Shown: positions 27,788 through 38,082, counted from the stretch's first letter. The stretch is DNA of 64,000 nt from Brevundimonas bacteroides DSM 4726 (GCF_000701445.1 NZ_JNIX01000015.1:1-64000), one strand, 5' to 3'. Translations and numbers: made by a program. Notes: generated from the sequence alone by a model not told the origin.

Positions 27788-28662
27788 GCCTCGACGACCT
27801 CGACCAAGGTGCCGTCCGGGGCACGGAGCGTGCCCGCGCGCTTGCCGCCGTAGACGGCGCCGTCGCGGGCGACGGGCGGGGTGATCCAGCCCTTCAGCGC
27901 GTCGAAATCCGGGTGGCGGAAGGTGGTGATGGCGATGCCGGGGGGCAGGGCGCCGGGCTCGGTGGAGCGAGCGGTCGTGGCGTCCGGATACTGGTCCAGT
28001 TCCAGGAAGCAGTCCCGGCCGTGGACCATGGTGGCGAGGGTGTGTTTCGTATCGGGCGGCAGGTCGAAGGCGGCGTTGATCATGGTGTAGACCAGATCCA
28101 TCGAGCGGCCGGCCAACAGCTTGAGCTCCGTTTCGAACCAGTCCAGCGAGGCTTGCAGGTCGGAGCAGGCCAGCACGATGATGAATAGCTTGTCGATCAG
28201 GCTGGCGGCGCGCGGCAGGTCATAGGCCGGGAGGTTGTCGCGGATCTGGGTCAGGTAGACGATCTCCTGATCCGGGCCCTTCACCTGCATGGGGAAGATG
28301 GCGGGCAGGCCGTCGAGCTCCTTGGGCGGGCCGATGATCTGGAACGGCGAGCGCTCCATGCGGGCGTTCACGGCGTGGGTGTCCTGGGTGCAGATCTCTA
28401 TGGCGGCCCAGCCGTAGGTGCGAAGGGGCCGATAGTCGGCGGGCGTGTCGCCTTGGACGAAGCGCAGGAAGACCTCGGCGCCCGAGGCCGGGCGGCAGAC
28501 GACCGAGGCGCGATCGGCGGTGTTAGGGCAGCCCCAGCTGGCTGCCAGGTCGGCGGAGAGGGGGGCGCGCTCCACGACCTGATAGTCCAGCCATTCGACG
28601 TAGCGTGCCGCGGTCGCCTCCGGGTCGGCGACGGTCAGGGTGGCGGCGCGCAGGAGTTCCAT
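27784..28662 (-). CDS. VOC superfamily protein (glyoxalase/extradiol dioxygenase fold)
   Basis: A 292-residue protein with two vicinal-oxygen-chelate halves. The first half opens MELLRAATLTVADPEATAARYVEWLDYQ, in pieces over residues 1-28. The second begins near IDKLFIIVLACSDLQASLDW. Such proteins bind a divalent metal and act as dioxygenases, lyases or isomerases. The substrate is unknown. It is the first gene of the minus-strand operon, starting 13 bases from operator copy 2. Confidence 0.83.
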   Translation of the reverse strand: MELLRAATLTVADPEATAARYVEWLDYQVVERAPLSADLAASWGCPNTADRASVVCRPASGAEVFLRFVQGDTPADYRPLRTYGWAAIEICTQDTHAVNARMERSPFQIIGPPKELDGLPAIFPMQVKGPDQEIVYLTQIRDNLPAYDLPRAASLIDKLFIIVLACSDLQASLDWFETELKLLAGRSMDLVYTMINAAFDLPPDTKHTLATMVHGRDCFLELDQYPDATTARSTEPGALPPGIAITTFRHPDFDALKGWITPPVARDGAVYGGKRAGTLRAPDGTLVEVVEA

Positions 28663-28674
28663 GAGCTCTCGACG

Positions 28675-28698
28675 AAATGGTATAGATTTATACCATTT
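28675..28698. promoter_or_regulatory. Operator-like inverted repeat, copy 2
   Basis: The core TGGTATA-GATT-TATACCA (28678-28695) is the same as copy 1 apart from one centre base. Here the symmetry extends three more bases on each side (AAA left, TTT right), giving a 24-base perfect palindrome. It lies between the divergent VOC operon and the DUF1330 gene. Confidence 0.82.
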
Positions 28699-28733
28699 GA
28701 GCGCGCTAGGGTGGCCATAGCAAGGGGGAGCCG

Positions 28734-29036
28734 ATGGCCGCCTATATGATCGTCCTGGCCAAGATCGAGGACCGCGAGCGGTTCATCGGCGGGTATGGCC
28801 AGGCGGCAGCGGCCCTGATCCAGAAGCACGGCGGGCGATATCTGCTGCGGGGGCCGGGCGTTCGGCTGCTGGAGGGGGACTGGGGCGACGGCGCGGGCGC
28901 GGTCATCTCGGAGTGGCCGGACATGGCGGCCATCCGCGCCTTCTGGGACAGCCCCGAGTATGCGGAAGTGAAAAAACTCCGCGAGGACATCGCCGACTGC
29001 CGCGTCTGGGCCGTCGAGGCGCCCAAGGTCACCTGA
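28734..29036 (+). CDS. DUF1330 family protein
   Basis: A 100-residue protein of the dimeric alpha/beta-barrel type. It begins AAYMIVLAKIEDRERFIGGY and has the typical central GGRYLLRGPGVRLLEGDW and SEWPDMAAIRAFWDSPEY. Family members are small cytoplasmic proteins of unknown function, structurally like monooxygenases of the ABM fold. GGGGGAG precedes the ATG. It is the first gene to the right of operator copy 2, with the DUF1838 gene 18 bases after it. Confidence 0.87.
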   Translation: MAAYMIVLAKIEDRERFIGGYGQAAAALIQKHGGRYLLRGPGVRLLEGDWGDGAGAVISEWPDMAAIRAFWDSPEYAEVKKLREDIADCRVWAVEAPKVT

Positions 29037-29054
29037 CATCACCGGAGGAAGACT

Positions 29055-29945
29055 ATGATCCGCATATTGATGGCCTCGGCCGCCCTGGTCGCCGCGGCGA
29101 TGCCGATGACGGCGTCCGCCCAGCAGATCGACCTGTCGACGCCGGCGGGCGCGATCGCGGCGAACCGCAAGATCCAGTGCTCGACCGTCGATGGCGAGCC
29201 GGTGGTCTACCACTGGTCGGGCCGGGTCTATGCGCGTTCGCCCGGCGTTCCGGACCGGCATGTCTTCAACGTCGAGGGCATGAACGTGCGCCAGTGCGGG
29301 ACGGTGACGGACCCGGTGCGGGGCACCGGATACCGGCTCGTGTCGCGCGAGCTGATGATCTACCTCGATCCGCGCACCAATGAGGTCCTGCGCACCTGGA
29401 CCAACCCCGAGACCGATCAGCAGGTCGAGGTGGTGCATGTCGCCAACGACCCGGTGAACTCGCGACCCACCTATGAGCGGACGGCGGACGGGTCGCCGTT
29501 CCGGTTCTCGGGCCGGGTCAATCAGGGCTGGGTCTTCCTGCCGTTCGAGGCGCCGCTGTTCTATGTGAACCCGCTGGGCGGCGACTATCAGGAGTATGTC
29601 GGCAACCAGTATCACGCCATGGAGATCTTCGACTTCTCGGTTCGGGAAGACGATCTGCTGGATGCGTCGCGTCCGCGCGCGGACGCCTCGATCGCATGGG
29701 TGCGCATCTCGCCGTGGCTGCCGTGGATGCGGATGGGCGGACGGCCCGGCGGGCTGGTGTTCAACGCGGTCGGTCAGACCATGGCAAACGGGATCGACGG
29801 CCTGCCCCAGGTGCTGAAGGACGAGATCGCGGCCAACTATCCGGACTACGTCGCGCCGCCGCCTCTGGACGATGCGCGGCCCAACGAGACCAGCTGGACC
29901 TACTTCAGGAAGGTGTTCGACGCCGAGCGGGCGGCGGCGCAGTAG
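29055..29945 (+). CDS. Exported DUF1838 family protein
   Basis: A 296-residue protein with a clear signal peptide (MIRILMASAALVAAAMPMTA, cleaved near SAQ). The mature part matches the DUF1838 family by eye: KIQCSTVDGEPVVYHWSGRV, then FNVEGMNVRQC and YLDPRTNEVLRTWTNPET, ending with YVAPPPLDDARPNETSWTYF. The function is unknown. It is predicted periplasmic or secreted, which suggests the cluster's substrate is first met outside the cytoplasm. AGGAAG precedes the ATG. Confidence 0.83.
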   Translation: MIRILMASAALVAAAMPMTASAQQIDLSTPAGAIAANRKIQCSTVDGEPVVYHWSGRVYARSPGVPDRHVFNVEGMNVRQCGTVTDPVRGTGYRLVSRELMIYLDPRTNEVLRTWTNPETDQQVEVVHVANDPVNSRPTYERTADGSPFRFSGRVNQGWVFLPFEAPLFYVNPLGGDYQEYVGNQYHAMEIFDFSVREDDLLDASRPRADASIAWVRISPWLPWMRMGGRPGGLVFNAVGQTMANGIDGLPQVLKDEIAANYPDYVAPPPLDDARPNETSWTYFRKVFDAERAAAQ

Positions 29946-29966
29946 CGTCCCCGTCGGCGCAAACGT

Positions 29967-29993
29967 AAACGCCCGGCGAGAGGCCGGGCGTTT
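29967..29993. terminator. Bidirectional terminator between DUF1838 and rpmG
   Basis: A perfect 11-bp stem AAACGCCCGGC/GCCGGGCGTTT with a 5-base loop. The A-rich left arm and T-rich right arm let it serve both converging genes. Confidence 0.8.
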
Positions 29994-30017
29994 CTGCGTT
30001 GGGGCCGGAAGGCGGCC

Positions 30018-30185
30018 TTACTTGATCTTGCCTTCCTTGAACTCGACGTGCTTCTTCACGACCGGGTCGTACTTCTTGACGACCATCTTCTCGGTCATGG
30101 TGCGGGCGTTCTTCTTGGTGACGTAGAAGAAGCCGGTGTCGGCCGTGGAGTTCAGGCGGATCTTGATCGAGGCGGGCTTGGCCAT
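30018..30185 (-). CDS. rpmG: 50S ribosomal protein L33
   Basis: A 55-residue protein beginning [20 protein letters not shown] and continuing [20 protein letters not shown]. This is the standard L33 without the zinc-binding CxxC pairs (the C- form), as expected for many proteobacteria. It binds 23S rRNA near the E site. It is transcribed alone, opposite to its neighbours. Confidence 0.96.
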   Translation of the reverse strand: MAKPASIKIRLNSTADTGFFYVTKKNARTMTEKMVVKKYDPVVKKHVEFKEGKIK

Positions 30186-30313
30186 CGGAAATTACCTTTG
30201 CGACGGCGGGGAAGCCGTAAAATGAGAGGCGCGGAACATACTCAGGAAGGTTCCGAAGTCAACGCCGGACTTGGGACGTTGCCTTGGCGGAGCCTGAGCC
30301 CCAGGGTCGAGGC

Positions 30314-30874
30314 ATGAAAGCCCTCCTGATCGCGCCCCTTCTGTTCGTCCTCACCGCCTGCGCCAGCCTGCCCGCCGGGCCGTCGTCGCAGCAGGACGCC
30401 TTCATGGCGCGGCTGAACGCGCTCTGCGGCCAGAGGTTCGAGGGGCGGGTGGTGACGACCGATCCGGTCGACTCGACATTCGCCAGCCAGCGACTGCTCA
30501 TGCATGTGCGCGACTGCTCGGCGGAGGAGGTCCGCATTCCCTTCTGGGTCGGCGAGGACCGGTCGCGGACCTGGGTGGTGACGAAGACGGAGAGCGGCCT
30601 GACGCTGAAGCACGATCACCGCGATGCGGCAGGACGGCCCGACGGCCTGCACTGGTACGGCGGCGATACGACGGGACCGGGGAGCGCCGAGCGGCAGGAA
30701 TTCCGGGTCGACGCCTTTTCCATCGAGCTGTTCAACGCCTGGGACGCCTCGGTGTCGACGACCAACGTCTGGGCGATGGAGGTCCATCCGGACCGGATGT
30801 TCGCCTATGAACTGCGGCGGCCCAACCGGCACTTCCGGGTGGAGTTCGACCTGACGCGGCCGGTGGCGGAGTAG
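30314..30874 (+). CDS. Hypothetical lipoprotein
   Basis: A 186-residue protein with the lipoprotein signal MKALLIAPLLFVLTAC (lipobox Cys16). The mature part has RLNALCGQRFEGRVV and FRVDAFSIELFNAWDAS but no family I recognise. The start at 30314 opens with the signal; an in-frame ATG at 30284 would bury it. It lies between rpmG and the str operon, and the strong hairpin at 30986 may end its transcript. Confidence 0.8.
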   Translation: MKALLIAPLLFVLTACASLPAGPSSQQDAFMARLNALCGQRFEGRVVTTDPVDSTFASQRLLMHVRDCSAEEVRIPFWVGEDRSRTWVVTKTESGLTLKHDHRDAAGRPDGLHWYGGDTTGPGSAERQEFRVDAFSIELFNAWDASVSTTNVWAMEVHPDRMFAYELRRPNRHFRVEFDLTRPVAE

Positions 30875-30889
30875 GGCGGGGCCGCGCCC

Positions 30890-30918
30890 TTGACCTGACA
30901 GGCCCGTCCGCGTACACG
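30890..30918 (+). promoter_or_regulatory. Probable str operon promoter
   Basis: TTGACC (30890-30895), 17-base spacer, TACACG (30913-30918), about 220 bases before rpsL. The -35 box is strong and the -10 is weak. If used, transcripts must pass the hairpin at 30986-31018, which would then act as an attenuator. Confidence 0.4.
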
Positions 30919-30985
30919 CGCCGGACTTTCGAGACGGGGCTCGCCCCATCCTGATCGTGACAATCGAACGGACGGGCTGTGCCCG

Positions 30986-31018
30986 CCGGAACGCCCAAAG
31001 CGCGCGTTCCGGTTTTTT
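30986..31018 (+). terminator. Terminator or attenuator before rpsL
   Basis: A perfect 9-bp stem CCGGAACGC/GCGTTCCGG with a 9-base loop followed by six T. It either ends the upstream lipoprotein transcript or attenuates the str operon leader. Confidence 0.8.
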
Positions 31019-31138
31019 CGTTTGGCGGTTCGGCCAGTCTCGAACGATCCCGGGCGGTCCAGTAGGGCCGTTCAAAAAGAAGGAAACCGAGGCGCTCCGG
31101 CCGACAGGCACACGCCTCCATCAGAAGTCGAGACTGTA

Positions 31139-31513
31139 ATGCCCACGATCAACCAGCTGATCCGCAAGCCCCGCAAGCCCAAGCCCGTGCGCAACAAGGT
31201 GCCGGCCCTGGAAGGCTCGCCCCAGCGCCGCGGCGTCTGCACCCGCGTCTATACGACGACCCCGAAGAAGCCGAACTCGGCTCTGCGTAAGGTCGCCAAG
31301 GTCCGCCTGGCCAAGAACGGCTACGAAGCCGTGTGCTACATCCCCGGCGAGGGCCACAATCTGCAGGAGCACTCGGTGGTCCTGATCCGCGGCGGCCGCG
31401 TGAAGGACTTGCCCGGCGTCCGCTACCATATCCTGCGCGGCGTGCTCGACACGCAAGGCGTCAAGGACCGCAAGCAGCGCCGCTCGCACTACGGCGCCAA
31501 GCGTCCGAAGTAA
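31139..31513 (+). CDS. rpsL: 30S ribosomal protein S12
   Basis: A 124-residue S12 starting [20 protein letters not shown]. The decoding-centre segments [13 protein letters not shown] and [13 protein letters not shown] keep the standard lysines and proline at the sites where streptomycin-resistance changes occur, so the allele looks wild type. The start at 31139 matches the universal S12 N terminus. First gene of the str operon. Confidence 0.98.
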   Translation: MPTINQLIRKPRKPKPVRNKVPALEGSPQRRGVCTRVYTTTPKKPNSALRKVAKVRLAKNGYEAVCYIPGEGHNLQEHSVVLIRGGRVKDLPGVRYHILRGVLDTQGVKDRKQRRSHYGAKRPK

Positions 31514-31536
31514 GAACAAGAACAAGGTAGAAGCCC

Positions 31537-32010
31537 ATGTCCCGTCGTCACCGCGCCCAGAAACGCGAAGTCCTGCCGGATCCCAAGTACAAGGATCTGA
31601 TCGTCACCAAGTTCATGAATTACGTCATGTACGAGGGCAAGAAGGCCGTCGCCGAGAACATCGTCTATGGTGCCTTCGACATCCTGGCCGAGAAGAAGAA
31701 GGACCAGGAGCCGGTCCAGACCTTCCACGCCGCGCTGGACAACGTCGCGCCGTCGGTCGAAGTCCGGTCGCGTCGCGTCGGTGGCGCCACCTATCAGGTG
31801 CCGGTCGAGGTTCGCCCCGATCGGCGTCGCGCGCTCGCCATCCGCTGGCTGGTCAATGCGGCGCGCAAGCGCGGCGAGAACACCATGACCGAGAAGCTGG
31901 CGGCCGAGCTGCTGGACGCCTCGAACAACCGCGGCACCGCGGTCAAGAAGCGCGAAGACACCCACAAGATGGCCGAGGCGAACCGCGCCTTCAGCCATTA
32001 CCGCTGGTAA
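31537..32010 (+). CDS. rpsG: 30S ribosomal protein S7
   Basis: A 157-residue S7 of normal length. The N-terminal [19 protein letters not shown] and the basic [24 protein letters not shown] centre (here [20 protein letters not shown]) bind the 3' major domain of 16S rRNA, where S7 starts head assembly and contacts E-site tRNA. The gene follows rpsL by 23 bases. Confidence 0.98.
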   Translation: MSRRHRAQKREVLPDPKYKDLIVTKFMNYVMYEGKKAVAENIVYGAFDILAEKKKDQEPVQTFHAALDNVAPSVEVRSRRVGGATYQVPVEVRPDRRRALAIRWLVNAARKRGENTMTEKLAAELLDASNNRGTAVKKREDTHKMAEANRAFSHYRW

Positions 32011-32175
32011 CGTCTTCAAAGCGTCGCATCCCTTTTCTAAGGGCCGGGCGCTGACTATCTGGGACTATCCGGCGCGGGCGGTTTGAGCTAGATCGCCCGC
32101 GCTCGCATATCCCGACATCGACGAACTCCCCGAGGGCGCACCTTCGCGCCCTGAAAACTTTTCAAGGCGCTTCCT

Positions 32176-34257
32176 ATGCCCCGCACGCACAAGATCGAGG
32201 ACTACCGCAACTTCGGCATCATGGCCCACATCGACGCGGGCAAGACGACGACGACCGAGCGGATCCTGTTCTACACCGGCAAGTCCCACAAGATCGGCGA
32301 AGTCCACGACGGCGCCGCGACCATGGACTGGATGGACCAGGAGCAGGAACGCGGCATCACCATCACCTCGGCCGCCACGACCGCCTTCTGGCGCGAGAAG
32401 CGCCTTAACATCATCGACACCCCCGGCCACGTCGACTTCACGATCGAGGTCGAGCGTTCGCTGCGCGTGCTGGACGGCGCCGTGACCGTGCTGGACGGCA
32501 ACGCGGGCGTCGAGCCCCAGACCGAGACCGTCTGGCGTCAGGCCGACAAGTACAAGGTTCCCCGCATCGTCTTCGTCAACAAGATGGACAAGATCGGCGC
32601 CGACTTCGACAAGTCGGTCGAGTCGATCCGCGACCGCCTGGGCGCCAAGGCCGTGCCGATCCAGTTCCCGATCGGCTCGGAATCTAACCTGACCGGCCTG
32701 GTCGACCTGGTCCGCATGACCGGCGTCGTCTGGGACAACGACGGCCTGGGCGCCTCCTACAAGGACGTGCCGATCCCGGCCGATCTGGTCGACAAGGCCA
32801 ATGAGGCCCGCCAGTACCTGATCGACAACGCCGTCGAGCTGGATGACGAGGCGATGGAAGCCTACCTCGAGGGCAACGAGCCTTCGGAAGAGACCATCAA
32901 GAAGTGCATCCGCAAGGCCGTGCTGACCGGCGCCTTCTATCCGATCCTTTGCGGCTCGGCGTTCAAGAACAAGGGCGTCCAGACCCTGCTCGACGCCGTC
33001 GTCGACTATCTGCCGTCGCCGGTGGACATCCCGCCGACCCAGGGCATCGATTTCAAGACCGAAGAGCCCGTGACCCGCAAGGCGTCGGACGACGAGCCCC
33101 TGTCGGTCCTGGCGTTCAAGATCATGGACGACCCCTTCGTCGGCTCGCTGACCTTCTGCCGCCTGTACTCGGGCAAGATGGAAACGGGCATGGGCCTGCT
33201 GAACTCGACCCGCGACCGCAAGGAGCGCGTCGGCCGCATGCTGCTGATGCACTCCAACAACCGCGAGGACGTCAAGGAAGCTTATGCCGGCGATATCGTC
33301 GCCCTGGCCGGTCTGAAGGACACCCGCACCGGCGACACCCTGTGCGATCCCATCAAGTCGCCGGTGATCCTGGAGAAGATGGAGTTCCCCGCGCCGGTCA
33401 TCGAGATCGCCGTGGAGCCCAAGTCCAAGGCCGACCAGGAGAAGCTGGGCGTCGCCCTGGCCAAGCTGGCCGCCGAGGATCCGTCCTTCAACGTCTCGAC
33501 CGACCACGAGTCGGGCCAGACCATCCTGAAGGGCATGGGCGAGCTGCACCTCGACATCAAGATCGACATCCTGAAGCGCACCTACAAGGTCGAGGCCAAC
33601 ATCGGCGCGCCGCAGGTGGCCTATCGTGAATCGATCACCCGCAAGGCCGAGATCGACTACACCCACAAGAAGCAGACCGGCGGCACGGGCCAGTTCGCCC
33701 GCATCAAGCTGGTGTTCGAGCCGGGCGAGCCTGGCACGGGCTTCGTGTTCGAGTCGTCCATCGTCGGCGGCGCGGTGCCCAAGGAATACATCCCGGGCGT
33801 CCAGAAGGGCCTCGAGTCGGCCAAGGAAAACGGCCTGCTGGCCGGCTTCCCGCTGATCGACTTCAAGGCGACCCTGATTGACGGCGCCTACCATGACGTC
33901 GACTCCTCGGTGCTGGCGTTCGAAATCGCTTCGCGCGCCGCCTTCAAGGAACTGCGCGAGAAGGGTGGACCGCGTCTGCTGGAGCCGATCATGGCCGTCG
34001 AGGTCGTGACGCCGGAAGACTACCTGGGCTCGGTCATCGGCGACCTGAACGGTCGTCGCGGCATGATCCAGGGTCAGGACATGCGCGGCAACGCCACGGT
34101 GGTGAACGCCTTCGTGCCGCTGGCCAACATGTTCGGCTATGTGAATACGCTTCGCGGCATGTCGCAGGGCCGCGCCGCCTTCACCATGCAGTACGACCAC
34201 TATGAGCCGGTGCCGCAACACGTCGCCGACGAAGTGATCAAGAAGTACAGCGCCTAA
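32176..34257 (+). CDS. fusA: Elongation factor G
   Basis: A 693-residue translocase GTPase. The G1 motif is [14 protein letters not shown]2/G3 follow in [11 protein letters not shown] and DTPGHVDFT, and G4 is NKMDK. Domains II to V follow in normal order, ending [20 protein letters not shown]. It moves tRNA and mRNA after peptide bond formation. The 165-base gap before it contains a small hairpin AGGGCGC/GCGCCCT at 32133-32152 just before the start region. Confidence 0.98.
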   Translation: MPRTHKIEDYRNFGIMAHIDAGKTTTTERILFYTGKSHKIGEVHDGAATMDWMDQEQERGITITSAATTAFWREKRLNIIDTPGHVDFTIEVERSLRVLDGAVTVLDGNAGVEPQTETVWRQADKYKVPRIVFVNKMDKIGADFDKSVESIRDRLGAKAVPIQFPIGSESNLTGLVDLVRMTGVVWDNDGLGASYKDVPIPADLVDKANEARQYLIDNAVELDDEAMEAYLEGNEPSEETIKKCIRKAVLTGAFYPILCGSAFKNKGVQTLLDAVVDYLPSPVDIPPTQGIDFKTEEPVTRKASDDEPLSVLAFKIMDDPFVGSLTFCRLYSGKMETGMGLLNSTRDRKERVGRMLLMHSNNREDVKEAYAGDIVALAGLKDTRTGDTLCDPIKSPVILEKMEFPAPVIEIAVEPKSKADQEKLGVALAKLAAEDPSFNVSTDHESGQTILKGMGELHLDIKIDILKRTYKVEANIGAPQVAYRESITRKAEIDYTHKKQTGGTGQFARIKLVFEPGEPGTGFVFESSIVGGAVPKEYIPGVQKGLESAKENGLLAGFPLIDFKATLIDGAYHDVDSSVLAFEIASRAAFKELREKGGPRLLEPIMAVEVVTPEDYLGSVIGDLNGRRGMIQGQDMRGNATVVNAFVPLANMFGYVNTLRGMSQGRAAFTMQYDHYEPVPQHVADEVIKKYSA

Positions 34258-34313
34258 CCCCAACCCCCTGAAAACCCTAGGATAGCCCCTCATCAGGGGA
34301 CGGAGAGAAGAGA

Positions 34314-35504
<1,191 letters not shown>

Positions 35505-35530
35505 CAGCGACGATCAACGTTGTACTGAAG

Positions 35531-35562
35531 AGCCCCGCCGGAGCGATCCGGCGGGGCTTTTT
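35531..35562 (+). terminator. str operon terminator
   Basis: A perfect 12-bp stem AGCCCCGCCGGA/TCCGGCGGGGCT with GCGA loop, followed by TTTT. One of the strongest terminators in the window. Confidence 0.92.
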
Positions 35563-35594
35563 CCTTGTCGTTCTCCTGTGCGGGAGAAGGAGCT

Positions 35595-35759
35595 TTAGTT
35601 CGGCTCTCCCGTCGCCGGGTCAGTCTTGGTCTTGCCGGAGTTCGAAGAGCCTTCCGACCCTGCCGGCTCCTGGGCAGGACGAGGTGGTTGGCCGTCTCTG
35701 TCGGGCCTTTCCTCTTCGTAGTCTGACGAGTAGCCGGGGTCGCGGGCGGGATCGGTCAT
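35595..35759 (-). CDS. Small acidic hydrophilic hypothetical protein (54 aa)
   Basis: A 54-residue protein rich in Pro, Asp, Glu, Gly and Ser (MTDPARDPGYSSDYEEERPD at the start), probably disordered and soluble. AAGGAG lies 7 bases before the ATG on the minus strand, a good ribosome binding site that supports translation. No family is recognised. It lies between the tuf terminator and the acyltransferase-like gene. Confidence 0.6.
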   Translation of the reverse strand: MTDPARDPGYSSDYEEERPDRDGQPPRPAQEPAGSEGSSNSGKTKTDPATGEPN

Positions 35760-35910
35760 CGGTCTTTCTCCTTGAGGAGCGGCAACGCTCTGGCGGTGCG
35801 ACGGCTCCCAACCTTTCCTTCACCACGTCTCTGAACCGTGCCGAAATGGCGCCCATGGCAGGGTCCTGGCCGGAACGCGTCTTGCTGGAAGGCGCGCGAC
35901 GGAGAGGCGC

Positions 35911-37056
35911 ATGGCCGGATCGCTACAGATCGAGATCGTCAGGGCCGATCAGCTGACGCTGGCGGACCGGGTGCTGTGGCGGGCCATGACGGACGCCAAC
36001 CCTGACCTGGCCAGCCCCTATTTCCGCTTCGAGTTCACCGAAATCGCCGGGCGGATCAGCCCGGACGCGGCCGTGGCGGTCCTGAGCCGGGACGGACGCA
36101 CCGTGGGCTATTTCCCGCATCAGCGGCGCGGGGCGGCGATCCAGCCGCTGGGCGCGCCCATGAACGACTATCACGGCGTCGTCGCCATGCCGGGCGAGGC
36201 CCCGCCGCTGGAGACGGCCGCGGCCCTGCTGGGCGCGCCCCGGCTGAACGTCTCGGCCTGGGTCGGGCCGTCGGGCGTGGGCGAGCCGCGCGAGACGCTG
36301 ATGACCATCACGCCGGAGGAGGGTTACGACGCCTGGTACGCCGAGCGTCGCCAGACCTGGGGCAAGTACTTCAAGGACAAGGAACGGGCGCGGCGCAGTC
36401 TGGAGGCCGAGCAGGGGGCGATCCGGGTCGAGCGCGGCCTGACCGATCCGATGCTGCTGGATCATCTGATCGAGTTGAAGCGCGACCAGTATGCGCGGAC
36501 GGGGCGGCACGACATCTTCGCCTGCGGCTGGACCCGCGATCTGCTACACGCCTTGATGGCGGACGGGCGGGAGGACTTCGGGGCGTCGATGGCGGCGCTG
36601 TGGACCGGGGACAGGATCGCGGCGATCGAATATTCGCTGCACGCGGGCGACCGCTATCACTTCTGGTTCCCGGCCTATGAGCCCGCCGTGGCGCGGTGCT
36701 CGCCGGGCATCCTGCTGACGCTCGACACTATGAAGCTGGGCTGCGCGGACGGGTTCCGGGTGTTCGACTTCGGCTTCGGCGGCGAGGGCTACAAGAAGTA
36801 CTTCTGCAATGCGTCGCAGGGCGTGCGCGAGGCCGTGGTGCTGAAGCCCGGGCTGGGCGCGGCCCTGTCCGACGCGGCCGTCGGCCTGCTGAACGGGGCG
36901 GCGGGCGGACGGGCCGAGCGGCTGCGCACCAGCGTGCGCCGGCGCTGGGCCGCCATCGAGGCCTGCGAGACCACCCCCGCCAACCGCCTGATGGGCGCCG
37001 TCGCCGCCGCCGGCGTCGCCATGAAGAAGGCCACGGGCCGCCAGGCCTCGGCTTGA
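35911..37056 (+). CDS. CelD/BcsL-type (FemAB-like) GNAT acyltransferase
   Basis: A 381-residue cytoplasmic protein. It has a double-GNAT fold layout with RQTWGKYFKDKERARRSLEA and the typical late block MAALWTGDRIAAIEYSLHAG, YHFWFPAYEP and FDFGFGGEGYKKYF, as in CelD/BcsL and FemAB-like acyltransferases of polysaccharide or peptide modification. The C terminus (about 310-381) is a basic helical tail. A JmjC-like gene follows after 11 bases, so they form a pair. The substrate is unknown. Confidence 0.82.
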   Translation: MAGSLQIEIVRADQLTLADRVLWRAMTDANPDLASPYFRFEFTEIAGRISPDAAVAVLSRDGRTVGYFPHQRRGAAIQPLGAPMNDYHGVVAMPGEAPPLETAAALLGAPRLNVSAWVGPSGVGEPRETLMTITPEEGYDAWYAERRQTWGKYFKDKERARRSLEAEQGAIRVERGLTDPMLLDHLIELKRDQYARTGRHDIFACGWTRDLLHALMADGREDFGASMAALWTGDRIAAIEYSLHAGDRYHFWFPAYEPAVARCSPGILLTLDTMKLGCADGFRVFDFGFGGEGYKKYFCNASQGVREAVVLKPGLGAALSDAAVGLLNGAAGGRAERLRTSVRRRWAAIEACETTPANRLMGAVAAAGVAMKKATGRQASA

Positions 37057-37067
37057 GAAGGATGACC

Positions 37068-37982
37068 ATGCTGAAGACCGCCCGCCGCACCCGCTATCCC
37101 GGTCCGATCGCCGAAGCCGCCAAGCATCCGCACGGACTGGTGGAGCAGGGCTTCGCCTCGGACGCGGCGCTGGCCGAGATCCTGCATCGCTATCCGGCCG
37201 AGCTGATCGACATCAACCTCTACGACTACGATGCCGAGGGGCAGGTCTCGCTGCGGACCGGCGACAAGGGCGACCTGACGGGCGAGCAGCTGCTGGCCGC
37301 GATCCAGGGCGGGCGGCTGTGGGTGAATCTGCGGAACGCCGAGGCCGGCTGCCCCGAGCTGTGGGCGGCGGCGATGGGCGAGTTCCGGCGCATCCAGGCG
37401 ACGTATCCCGGCATGCGGGCGGTCACCAATGCGGGCCAGCTGATCATCTCCTCGCCGGTGGCCAAGGTGCCGTATCACTTCGACGCGGCGGGCGTGGTGC
37501 TGTTCCACCTGCGCGGTCGCAAGCGCATCTTTGTCTATCCGGGCGACGAGGCGCATCTGCCGGAAGTGAGCATGGAGCAGGTCGTCGCGCGTCAGACCAC
37601 CGAGGAGCTGCCCTACACCCTGGCCTTCGAAGCGGACGCCCAGGTGTTCGATCTGGAGCCGGGCGAAGCCCTGACCTGGCCGCTCTATGCGCCGCACCGG
37701 GTCGAGAACCTGGATAAATTCTGCGTCAGCCTGTCGATGGATTTCCAGACCTGGCCCTCGCGGTTCCGCAACGGCGCCCTCTACACCAACGCCGTGATCC
37801 GCAGCCGGGGCGGGCGGCCCCGCTTTACCGAGACCATGACCACACCCGAGCTTGCGGCACGCTGGGCGGCGTCTCTGGCGCTGAAGCGCGTCGGCGGACT
37901 GAAGAGCCGCATCGCCCACTTCGAGCGCGACTTCGTGCCGGACGCGCAGGCCCAGGACGGTGCAGGGGCGCTGCGGGCCTGA
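37068..37982 (+). CDS. JmjC/cupin-like oxygenase-type protein
   Basis: A 304-residue protein with a cupin-like jelly-roll. The iron-binding facial triad of the JmjC family is visible: His137-x-Asp139 in VPYHFDA and His210 in YAPHRVEN. RKRIFVYPGDEAHLPE lies between them. It is therefore likely an Fe(II)/2-oxoglutarate-dependent hydroxylase. GAGAAGG is 6 bases before the ATG at 37068; an in-frame ATG at 37062 would add two residues. It pairs with the upstream acyltransferase. Possible substrates include proteins or a surface glycan; none is proved. Confidence 0.82.
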   Translation: MLKTARRTRYPGPIAEAAKHPHGLVEQGFASDAALAEILHRYPAELIDINLYDYDAEGQVSLRTGDKGDLTGEQLLAAIQGGRLWVNLRNAEAGCPELWAAAMGEFRRIQATYPGMRAVTNAGQLIISSPVAKVPYHFDAAGVVLFHLRGRKRIFVYPGDEAHLPEVSMEQVVARQTTEELPYTLAFEADAQVFDLEPGEALTWPLYAPHRVENLDKFCVSLSMDFQTWPSRFRNGALYTNAVIRSRGGRPRFTETMTTPELAARWAASLALKRVGGLKSRIAHFERDFVPDAQAQDGAGALRA

Positions 37983-37989
37983 GCGACTG

Positions 37990-38004
37990 CTCGATTAAAT
38001 CGAG
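37990..38004. promoter_or_regulatory. Palindrome upstream of the DUF2807 gene
   Basis: CTCGATT-A-AATCGAG is a perfect 15-base palindrome in an unusually AT-rich spot of this GC-rich DNA, followed by GTCGAGTTAAAATGAC, which partly repeats the half-site. Its place in the 100-base gap suggests an operator for the next gene. Confidence 0.45.
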
Positions 38005-38082
38005 GTCATGACGTCGAGTTAAAATGACTTCGGCGTCCCTGGGGATCAGGTTCCGCTCCATCGCTGGAGAGGAGCACACCCC

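Noticed and set aside
26793..27824. Upstream extension of the double hydrolase-like gene
   Set aside because: It is the shifted frame of the CurA-like reductase; the GTG at 26792 overlapping that gene's stop gives a clean start.
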